Shown: in pieces, positions 44,901 to 55,100 of the stretch | Position numbering within the stretch: the first letter of the stretch is position 1 | Layout: each line of letters begins with the position of its first letter | Source of the DNA: Meloidogyne chitwoodi | Taxonomy: Eukaryota; Nematoda; Chromadorea; Rhabditida; Meloidogynidae | Direction: 5' to 3' | DNA length: 64,000 nt | Assembly: GCA_015183035.1 (NCBI GenBank) | Contig: JACZZP010000015.1 | Span: 2,218,477 to 2,282,476 of the forward strand | Translations under genes and position numbers: made by a program | Notes under the pieces: model-generated | What the model was told of the DNA's origin: nothing | Seen by the model: only the letters and a program-made list of their open reading frames with translations | Databases searched by the model: none

Positions 44901-46172
44901 TTTAGTGTTGATATTTTGGATTCGATCTACAGGGTAATTCGATCAAAAGGGTTTCGATCTATAGGGTAATTCGATCTATTGGGTGTCGATCTATAGGGTG
45001 TCGATCTACAGGGTTTCGATCTTCAGGGGTGATCCCATTTATCTAAAAATAAATTTTAAAGTAATTTTTAAAAAATTTCAAACCAAATTTAGGCACTTCA
45101 AAATCTGAGCAGTTTGAATCAATTTAGGCTTTAACGTATTAAAATCAACAGATTCTTCAAAAGGAAAGTGAATACGTGAATATACCAAAAATAAAGTTGA
45201 ATTCAATTCTAATTGTAAAAATTGGGCTAAAGAGGCTGATTTAACTGTGTAATCTCTAAGGCAGTCTTTTACTATTGCAAACTAAATTTTAAAAAATTTT
45301 TAATTTTTGGGATCAAATGTCTCATTAAAAAAAACCTCAATATTTTCACTCGGTATTTTAAGCAATTTTCTATAATTATCCAACAAAAGTGAATAATTTC
45401 CTTTACGTAAACATCGTCTAATCTCATCACGCAAATTTACAAAATATTTTTGAAAGTTTAAGTAATTTTGTTTTTGCTGTAATTGACGCAATATTTCAAT
45501 TTTTCAGATAATTCTGGAGCTTCCTAAAAAATTATTTTTTTTAATTTAATAAAAAAACCTTTTTTATTCTTTCAGTAGATTTATTAAAATTATTTAATAA
45601 ATTTAATTTTTCATTGGAAACTTTATCTTTTGTTTGATTCCATTTCTTCTTTTAATTTTTTTAAAGAAATAAAAGTTCTTTTAAATATTGCTGACGAACA
45701 ATTGAATCTACCTTTATTTTTTGGATTTAAAAATAAATTTAAATAAATATAAAACCTCAAAATCCTGTCTTTTAGCTTCCAATTCATCACATAATTTACG
45801 CACACCTTGAAAATAATTTCTAAGATCCTTTGAATTTAAAGCAGCAAGGCATTCACGAATTTTAATTGTCTAAAATTTGAATAAAAATAAAAATGTTAAA
45901 AACATAATTTAAAATGAAAATAAAAGTATTTTTTTAATAAATTAAAATTATTGTCCAGCGAACGGATTCGAACCCACAACTAATTGTACAGAAAACTAAG
46001 AACTAATCCACTACACCAAAATACAAAATTGAATTTTTTTGTAAAAAAAATTATAATTTTTTATAGAATATATTTGTAATAGTAAAATAAAATTAAATAA
46101 CCTCGTAAACTTTAAATTGTTTAACATCAGTTGATGAAGTAGAAGACAAATTGTGAACTTGTTTAGTTGGCC
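41974..46172 (-). CDS. RINT1/Tip20 vesicle-tethering subunit, 5' end cut by satellite
   Basis: Exons read: 46102 to about 46160 (start missing), 45756-45869, 45559-45648, 45336-45476, 45084-45281, 44310-44552, 43909-44265, 43538-43752, 43400-43488, 42569-42980, 42231-42342 and 41974-42183. Phases agree across all joins, giving about 726 residues plus the partial first exon (human RINT1 is about 790). The family is recognised from FDKRFNYHFYGDKETNLLSK with PEWFFSQL, from CRFLKLQLLIVDEFRSIIVQ, LNALWYLTLLLDDWSD, and YRGAAQILYDITNSLIPLL near the end. RINT1 works with ZW10 and NAG (Dsl1/NRZ complex) in Golgi-to-ER tethering. Exon 44310-44552 is joined in frame only if the splice acceptor next to the inserted element (44553-44554) is used. 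Exon 45336-45476 uses an acceptor inside a longer open stretch. No in-frame ATG precedes the first exon: an in-frame stop lies in satellite sequence immediately upstream. Confidence 0.85.
43148..43230 (+). pseudogene. tRNA-like pseudogene in RINT1 intron
   Basis: Contains an excellent A box within TAGCTCAGTTGGTAGGGCG, then GCCTTAG...GGTCGC, and a B box AAGTTCGAATG, in the order and spacing of a tRNA with a short intron (reminiscent of tRNA-Tyr). After the B box the sequence departs: neither the T-stem 3' side nor the 3' acceptor strand pairs with the 5' end. It is therefore a truncated tRNA copy or the head of a tRNA-derived SINE, on the strand opposite to RINT1. Confidence 0.55.
44547..44554. 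repeat. Target-site duplication, left copy (carries a 3' splice site)
   Basis: ATTTATCT, identical to 45037-45044. On the minus strand it reads AGATAAAT, where AG is a splice acceptor and ATAAAT the first bases of a RINT1 exon. This copy directly adjoins the rest of the exon. Confidence 0.85.
44555..45036. mobile_element. 482-bp foldback MITE with 135-bp terminal inverted repeats
   Basis: The arms 44555-44689 and about 44902-45036 are inverted copies differing at about four positions. Each arm is built from degenerate repeats of a 12-16-base word ending in GATCGA (for example CCCTATAGATCGA, CCCAATAGATCGA). Outer ends begin GGG and continue ACCCCTGAAGATCG. The 212-bp centre is AT-rich and non-coding. 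An 8-bp duplication, ATTTATCT, flanks it exactly. Eight-bp duplications are typical of hAT-like (also P or Merlin) elements; the ends do not let me choose. No transposase is encoded, so it is non-autonomous. It sits at the intron/exon border of RINT1, antisense and sense being equivalent because of the symmetry. The near-identity of the arms may mean recent insertion or arm gene conversion. Confidence 0.9.
45037..45044. repeat. Target-site duplication, right copy (original 3' splice site context)
   Basis: Second ATTTATCT. On the minus strand it follows the T-rich end of a 41-nt intron (ATTTATTTTTAG). Splicing here would put the element into the mRNA. Confidence 0.85.
45951..46022 (-). pseudogene. 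tRNA-like pseudogene in first visible RINT1 intron
   Basis: On the minus strand: A-box-like GGTGTAGTGGATTAG, then a perfect B box GGTTCGAATCC, about 35 bases apart, ending CGCTGGACA. The 5' end (ATTTTGGT) does not pair with that 3' end, and the T-stem has mismatches, so no functional clover-leaf forms. It is probably a decayed tRNA or tRNA-derived element, on the same strand as RINT1. Confidence 0.5.
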
Positions 46173-49100
46173 AAAATATTTAAATTTTGCCACCTTTTTT
46201 TAAAAAAATAAAAAAAAAATAATTTTTTTTTTTTCAAGTTAATTCTTGATTTTTTTTTTTTAAAAATAGGTTGGACAACTCATGTCCAACCTAAAAAAAA
46301 AATTATTAAAAAAAATTAAATTAAAAAAAGTTATGGCCAAAATATTTAAATTTTGCCACCTTTTTTTAAAAAAATAAAAAAAAAATAATTTTTTTTTTTT
46401 CAAGTTAATTCTTGATTTTTTTTTTTAAAAAATAGGTTGGACAACTCATGTCCAACCTAAAAAAAAAAATTATTAAAAAAAATTAAATTAAAAAAAGTTA
46501 TGGCCAAAATATTTAAATTTTGCCACCTTTTTTTAAAAAAATAAAAAAAAAATAATTTTTTTTTTTCAAGTTAATTCTTGATTTTTTTTTTTAAAAATAG
46601 GTTGGACAACTCATGTCCAACCTAAAAAAAAAATTATTAAAAAAAATTAAATTAAAAAAAGTTATGGCCAAAATATTTAAATTTTGCCACCTTTTTTTAA
46701 AAAAATAAAAAAAAAATAATTTTTTTTTTTCAAGTTAATTCTTGATTTTTTTTTTAAAAAATAGGTTGGACAACTCATGTCCAACCTAAAAAAAAAATTA
46801 TTAAAAAAAATTAAATTAAAAAAAGTTATGGCCAAAATATTTAAATTTTGCCACCTTTTTTTAAAAAAATAAAAAAAAAATAATTTTTTTTTTTCAAGTT
46901 AATTCTTGATTTTTTTTTAAAAAATAGGTTGGACAACTCATGTCCAACCTAAAAAAAAAAATTATTAAAAAAAATTAAATTAAAAAAAGTTATGGCCAAA
47001 ATATTTAAATTTTGCCACCTTTTTTTAAAAAAATAAAAAAAAAATAATTTTTTTTTTTTCAAGTTAATTCTTGATTTTTTTTTTTTAAAAATAGGTTGGA
47101 CAACTCATGTCCAACCTAAAAAAAAAATTATTAAAAAAAATTAAATTAAAAAAAGTTATGGCCAAAATATTTAAATTTTGCCACCTTTTTTTAAAAAAAT
47201 AAAAAAAAAATAATTTTTTTTTTTTCAAGTTAATTCTTGATTTTTTTTTTTTAAAAATAGGTTGGACAACTCATGTCCAACCTAAAAAAAAAATTATTAA
47301 AAAAAATTAAATTAAAAAAAGTTATGGCCAAAATATTTAAATTTTGCCACCTTTTTTTAAAAAAATAAAAAAAAAATAATTTTTTTTTTTTCAAGTTAAT
47401 TCTTGATTTTTTTTTTTTAAAAATAGGTTGGACAACTCATGTCCAACCTAAAAAAAAAATTATTAAAAAAAATTAAATTAAAAAAAGTTATGGCCAAAAT
47501 ATTTAAATTTTGCCACCTTTTTTTAAAAAAATAAAAAAAAAATAATTTTTTTTTTTTCAAGTTAATTCTTGATTTTTTTTTTTAAAAAATAGGTTGGACA
47601 ACTCATGTCCAACCTAAAAAAAAAAATTATTAAAAAAAGTTATGGCCAAAATATTTAAATTTTGCCACCTTTTTTTAAAAAAATAAAAAAAAAATAATTT
47701 TTTTTTTCAAGTTAATTCTTGATTTTTTTTTTTAAAAAATATGTTGGACAACTCATGTCCAACCTAAAAAAAAAATTATTAAAAAAAATTAAATTAAAAA
47801 AAGTTATGGCCAAAATATTTAAATTTTGCCACCTTTTTTTAAAAAAATAAAAAAAAATAATTTTTTTTTTCAAGTTAATTCTTGATTTTTTTTTTAAAAA
47901 ATAGGTCGGACAACTCATGTCCAACCTAAAAAAAAATTATTAAAAAAAATTAAATTAAAAAAAGTTATGGCCAAAATATTTAAATTTTGCCACCTTTTTT
48001 TAAAAAAATAAAAAAAAAATAATTTTTTTTTTTTCAAGTTAATTCTTGATTTTTTTTTTAAAAAATAGGTCGGACAACTCATGTCCAACCTAAAAAAAAA
48101 TTATTAAAAAAAATTAAATTAAAAAAAGTTATGGCCAAAATATTTAAATTTTGCCACCTTTTTTTAAAAAAATAAAAAAAAATAATTTTTTTTTTTTCAA
48201 GTTAATTCTTGATTTTTTTTTTTTAAAAATAGGTTGGACAACTCATGTCCAACCTAAAAAAAAAAATTATTAAAAAAAATTAAATTAAAAAAAGTTATGG
48301 CCAAAATATTTAAATTTTGCCACCTTTTTTTAAAAAAATAAAAAAAAATAATTTTTTTTTTCAAGTTAATTCTTGATTTTTTTTTTAAAAAATAGGTCGG
48401 ACAACTCATGTCCAACCTAAAAAAAAATTATTAAAAAAAATTAAATTAAAAAAAGTTATGGCCAAAATATTTAAATTTTGCCACCTTTTTTTAAAAAAAT
48501 AAAAAAAAAATAATTTTTTTTTTTTCAAGTTAATTCTTGATTTTTTTTTTTAAAAAATAGGTCGGACAACTCATGTCAACCTAAAAAAAAATTATTAAAA
48601 AAAATTAAATTAAAAAAAGTTATGGCCAAAATATTTAAATTTTGCCACCTTTTTTTAAAAAAATAAAAAAAAATAATTTTTTTTTTCAAGTTAATTCTTG
48701 ATTTTTTTTTTAAAAAATAGGTCGGACAACTCATGTCCAACCTAAAAAAAAATTATTAAAAAAAATTAAATTAAAAAAAGTTATGGCCAAAATATTTAAA
48801 TTTTGCCACCTTTTTTTAAAAAAATAAAAAAAAATAATTTTTTTTTTCAAGTTAATTCTTGATTTTTTTTTTAAAAAATAGGTCGGACAACTCATGTCAA
48901 CCTAAAAAAAAATTATTAAAAAAAATTAAATTAAAAAAAGTTATGGCCAAAATATTTAAATTTTGCCACCTTTTTTTAAAAAAATAAAAAAAAATAATTT
49001 TTTTTTTTTCAAGTTAATTCTTGATTTTTTTTTTAAAAAATAGGTTGGACAACTCATGTCCAACCTAAAAAAAAAATTATTAAAAAAAATTAAATTAAAA

Positions 49101-52100
49101 AAAGTTATGGCCAAAATATTTAAAATTTAAAATAATTTTTTTTTTCAAGTTAATTCTTGATTTTTTTTTTAAAAAATATGTTGGACAACTCATGTCCAAC
49201 CTAAAAAAAAAATTATTAAAAAAAATTAAATTAAAAAAAGTTATGGCCAAAATATTTAAAATTTAAAATAATTTTTTTTTTCAAGTTAATTCTTGATTTT
49301 TTTTTTAAAAAATAGGTCGGACAACTCATGTCCAACCTAAAAAAAAATTATTAAAAAAAATTAAATTAAAAAAAGTTATGGCCAAAATATTTAAATTTTG
49401 CCACCTTTTTTTAAAAAAATAAAAAAAAATAATTTTTTTTTTTTCAAGTTAATTCTTGATTTTTTTTTTTAAAAATAGGTTGGACAACTCATGTCCAACC
49501 TAAAAAAAAATTATTAAAAAAAATTAAATAAAAAAAGTTATGGCCAAAATATTTAAATTTTGCCACCTTTTTTTAAAAAAATAAAAAAAAAATAATTTTT
49601 TTTTTCAAGTTAATTCTTGATTTTTTTTTTTAAAAAATAGGTCGGACAACTCATGTCTAACCTAAAAAAAAATTATTAAAAATATTAAATTAAAAAAAGT
49701 TATGGCCAAAATATTTAAATTTTGCCACCTTTTTTTAAAAAAATAAAAAAAAAATAATTTTTTTTTTTTCAAGTAAATTCTTGATTTTTTTTTTAAAAAA
49801 TAGGTCGGACAACTCATGTCCAACCTAAAAAAAAAATTATTAAAAAAAATTAAATTAAAAAAAGTTATGGCCAAAATATTTAAATTTTGCCACCTTTTTT
49901 TAAAAAAATAAAAAAAAATAATTTTTTTTTTTTCAAGTTAATTCTTGATTTTTTTTTTAAAAAATAGGTCGGACAACTCATGTCCAACCTAAAAAAAAAT
50001 TATTAAAAAAATTAAATTAAAAAAAGTTATGGCCAAAATATTTAAATTTTGCCACCTTTTTTTAAAAAAATAAAAAAAAATAATTTTTTTTTTTTCAAGT
50101 TAATTCTTGATTTTTTTTTTAAAAAATAGGTTGGACAACTCATGTCCAACCTAAAAAAAAAATTATTAAAAAAAATTAAATTAAAAAAAGTTATGGCCAA
50201 AATATTTAAAATTTAAAATAATTTTTTTTTTCAAGTTAATTCTTGATTTTTTTTTTAAAAAATATGTTGGACAACTCATGTCCAACCTAAAAAAAAAATT
50301 ATTAAAAAAAATTAAATTAAAAAAAGTTATGGCCAAAATATTTAAAATTTAAAATAATTTTTTTTTTCAAGTTAATTCTTGATTTTTTTTTTTAAAAAAT
50401 AGGTCGGACAACTCATGTCTAACCTAAAAAAAAATTATTAAAAATATTAAATTAAAAAAAGTTATGGCCAAAATATTTAAATTTTGCCACCTTTTTTTAA
50501 AAAAATAAAAAAAAAATAATTTTTTTTTTTTCAAGTAAATTCTTGATTTTTTTTTTAAAAAATAGGTCGGACAACTCATGTCCAACCTAAAAAAAAAATT
50601 ATTAAAAAAAATTAAATTAAAAAAAGTTATGGCCAAAATATTTAAATTTTGCCACCTTTTTTTAAAAAAATAAAAAAAAATAATTTTTTTTTTTTCAAGT
50701 TAATTCTTGATTTTTTTTTTAAAAAATAGGTCGGACAACTCATGTCCAACCTAAAAAAAAATTATTAAAAAAAATTAAATTAAAAAAAGTTATGGCCAAA
50801 ATATTTAAATTTTGCCACCTTTTTTTAAAAAAATAAAAAAAAATAATTTTTTTTTTTTCAAGTTAATTCTTGATTTTTTTTTTAAAAAATAGGTTGGACA
50901 ACTCATGTCCAACCTAAAAAAAAAATTATTAAAAAAAATTAAATTAAAAAAAGTTATGGCCAAAATATTTAAAATTTAAAATAATTTTTTTTTTCAAGTT
51001 AATTCTTGATTTTTTTTTTAAAAAATATGTTGGACAACTCATGTCCAACCTAAAAAAAAAATTATTAAAAAAAATTAAATTAAAAAAAGTTATGGCCAAA
51101 ATATTTAAAATTTAAAATAATTTTTTTTTTCAAGTTAATTCTTGATTTTTTTTTTAAAAAATAGGTCGGACAACTCATGTCCAACCTAAAAAAAAATTAT
51201 TAAAAAAAATTAAATTAAAAAAAGTTATGGCCAAAATATTTAAATTTTGCCACCTTTTTTTAAAAAAATAAAAAAAAATAATTTTTTTTTTTTCAAGTTA
51301 ATTCTTGATTTTTTTTTTAAAAAATAGGTTGGACAACTCATGTCCAACCTAAAAAAAAAATTATTAAAAAAAATTAAATTAAAAAAAGTTATGGCCAAAA
51401 TATTTAAATTTTGCCACCTTTTTTTAAAAAAATAAAAAAAAAATAATTTTTTTTTTCAAGTTAATTCTTGATTTTTTTTTTTAAAAAATAGGTCGGACAA
51501 CTCATGTCTAACCTAAAAAAAAATTATTAAAAAAAATTAAATTAAAAAAAGTTATGGCCAAAATATTTAAATTTTGCCACCTTTTTTTAAAAAAATAAAA
51601 AAAAAATAATTTTTTTTTTCAAGTTAATTCTTGATTTTTTTTTTAAAAAATATGTTGGACAACTCATGTCCAACCTAAAAAAAAAATTATTAAAAAAAAT
51701 TAAATTAAAAAAAGTTATGGCCAAAATATTTAAATTTTGCCACCTTTTTTTAAAAAAATAAAAAAAAATAATTTTTTTTTTTTCAAGTTAATTCTTGATT
51801 TTTTTTTTAAAAAATATGTTGGACAACTCATGTCCAACCTAAAAAAAAAATTATTAAAAAAAATTAAATTAAAAAAAGTTATGGCCAAAATATTTAAATT
51901 TTGCCACCTTTTTTTAAAAAAATAAAAAAAAAATAATTTTTTTTTTTTCAAGTTAATTCTTGATTTTTTTTTTTAAAAAATAGGTCGGACAACTCATGTC
52001 CAACCTAAAAAAAAATTATTAAAAAAAATTAAATTAAAAAAAGTTATGGCCAAAATATTTAAATTTTGCCACCTTTTTTTAAAAAAATAAAAAAAAAATA

Positions 52101-55100
52101 ATTTTTTTTTTTTCAAGTTAATTCTTGATTTTTTTTTTTAAAAAATAGGTCGGACAACTCATGTCCAACCTAAAAAAAAATTATTAAAAAAAATTAAATT
52201 AAAAAAAGTTATGGCCAAAATATTTAAATTTTGCCACCTTTTTTTAAAAAAATAAAAAAAAAATAATTTTTTTTTTCAAGTTAATTCTTGATTTTTTTTT
52301 TAAAAAATATGTTGGACAACTCATGTCCAACCTAAAAAAAAAATTATTAAAAAAAATTAAATTAAAAAAAGTTATGGCCAAAATATTTAAATTTTGCCAC
52401 CTTTTTTTAAAAAAATAAAAAAAAAATAATTTTTTTTTTCAAGTTAATTCTTGATTTTTTTTTTTAAAAAATAGGTTGGACAACTCATGTCCAACCTAAA
52501 AAAAAAATTATTAAAAAAAATTAAATTAAAAAAAGTTATGGCCAAAATATTTAAAATTTAAAATAATTTTTTTTTTCAAGTTAATTCTTGATTTTTTTTT
52601 TAAAAAATATGTTGGACAACTCATGTCCAACCTAAAAAAAAAATTATTAAAAAAAATTAAATTAAAAAAAGTTATGGCCAAAATATTTAAAATTTAAAAT
52701 AATTTTTTTTTTCAAGTTAATTCTTGATTTTTTTTTTAAAAAATAGGTCGGACAACTCATGTCCAACCTAAAAAAAAATTATTAAAAAAAATTAAATTAA
52801 AAAAAGTTATGGCCAAAATATTTAAATTTTGCCACCTTTTTTTAAAAAAATAAAAAAAAATAATTTTTTTTTTTTCAAGTTAATTCTTGATTTTTTTTTT
52901 AAAAAATAGGTTGGACAACTCATGTCCAACCTAAAAAAAAATTATTAAAAAAAATTAAATAAAAAAAGTTATGGCCAAAATATTTAAATTTTGCCACCTT
53001 TTTTTAAAAAAATAAAAAAAAAATAATTTTTTTTTTCAAGTTAATTCTTGATTTTTTTTTTTAAAAAATAGGTCGGACAACTCATGTCTAACCTAAAAAA
53101 AAATTATTAAAAATATTAAATTAAAAAAAGTTATGGCCAAAATATTTAAATTTTGCCACCTTTTTTTAAAAAAATAAAAAAAAAATAATTTTTTTTTTTT
53201 CAAGTAAATTCTTGATTTTTTTTTTAAAAAATAGGTCGGACAACTCATGTCCAACCTAAAAAAAAAATTATTAAAAAAAATTAAATTAAAAAAAGTTATG
53301 GCCAAAATATTTAAATTTTGCCACCTTTTTTTAAAAAAATAAAAAAAAAATAATTTTTTTTTTCAAGTTAATTCTTGATTTTTTTTTTAAAAAATATGTT
53401 GGACAACTCATGTCCAACCTAAAAAAAAAATTATTAAAAAAAATTAAATTAAAAAAAGTTATGGCCAAAATATTTAAATTTTGCCACCTTTTTTTAAAAA
53501 AATAAAAAAAAAATAATTTTTTTTTTCAAGTTAATTCTTGATTTTTTTTTTAAAAAATAGGTCGGACAACTCATGTCCAACCTAAAAAAAAAATTATTAA
53601 AAAAAATTAAATTAAAAAAAGTTATGGCCAAAATATTTAAATTTTGCCACCTTTTTTTAAAAAAATAAAAAAAAAATAATTTTTTTTTTTTCAAGTTAAT
53701 TCTTGATTTTTTTTTTAAAAAATAGGTCGGACAACTCATGTCCAACCTAAAAAAAAAATTATTAAAAAAAATTAAATTAAAAAAAGTTATGGCCAAAATA
53801 TTTAAATTTTGCCACCTTTTTTTAAAAAAATAAAAAAAAAATAATTTTTTTTTTTTCAAGTTAATTCTTGATTTTTTTTTTAAAAAATAGGTTGGACAAC
53901 TCATGTCCAACCTAAAAAAAAATTATTAAAAAAAATTAAATAAAAAAAGTTATGGCCAAAATATTTAAATTTTGCCACCTTTTTTTAAAAAAATAAAAAA
54001 AAAATAATTTTTTTTTTCAAGTTAATTCTTGATTTTTTTTTTTAAAAAATAGGTCGGACAACTCATGTCTAACCTAAAAAAAAAATTATTAAAAAATATT
54101 AAATTAAAAAAAGTTATGGCCAAAATATTTAAATTTTGCCACCTTTTTTTAAAAAAATAAAAAAAAAATAATTTTTTTTTTTCAAGTAAATTCTTGATTT
54201 TTTTTTTAAAAAATAGGTCGGACAACTCATGTCCAACCTAAAAAAAAAATTATTAAAAAAAATTAAATTAAAAAAAGTTATGGCCAAAATATTTAAATTT
54301 TGCCACCTTTTTTTAAAAAAATAAAAAAAAATAATTTTTTTTTTTTCAAGTTAATTCTTGATTTTTTTTTTAAAAAATAGGTCGGACAACTCATGTCCAA
54401 CCTAAAAAAAAAATTATTAAAAAAATTAAATTAAAAAAAGTTATGGCCAAAATATTTAAATTTTGCCACCTTTTTTTAAAAAAATAAAAAAAAAATAATT
54501 TTTTTTTTTTCAAGTAAATTCTTGATTTTTTTTTTAAAAAATAGGTCGGACAACTCATGTCCAACCTAAAAAAAAAATTATTAAAAAAAATTAAATTAAA
54601 AAAAGTTATGGCCAAAATATTTAAATTTTGCCACCTTTTTTTAAAAAAATAAAAAAAAATAATTTTTTTTTTTTCAAGTTAATTCTTGATTTTTTTTTTA
54701 AAAAATAGGTCGGACAACTCATGTCCAACCTAAAAAAAAATTATTAAAAAAATTAAATTAAAAAAAGTTATGGCCAAAATATTTAAATTTTGCCACCTTT
54801 TTTTAAAAAAATAAAAAAAAAATAATTTTTTTTTTTTCAAGTTAATTCTTGATTTTTTTTTTAAAAAATAGGTCGGACAACTCATGTCCAACCTAAAAAA
54901 AAAATTATTAAAAAAAATTAAATTAAAAAAAGTTATGGCCAAAATATTTAAATTTTGCCACCTTTTTTTAAAAAAATAAAAAAAAATAATTTTTTTTTTT
55001 TCAAGTTAATTCTTGATTTTTTTTTTAAAAAATAGGTTGGACAACTCATGTCCAACCTAAAAAAAAATTATTAAAAAAAATTAAATAAAAAAAGTTATGG

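Noticed and set aside
45951..46022. Functional tRNA gene on the minus strand
   Set aside because: The acceptor strands do not pair and the T-stem is mismatched despite a perfect B box.
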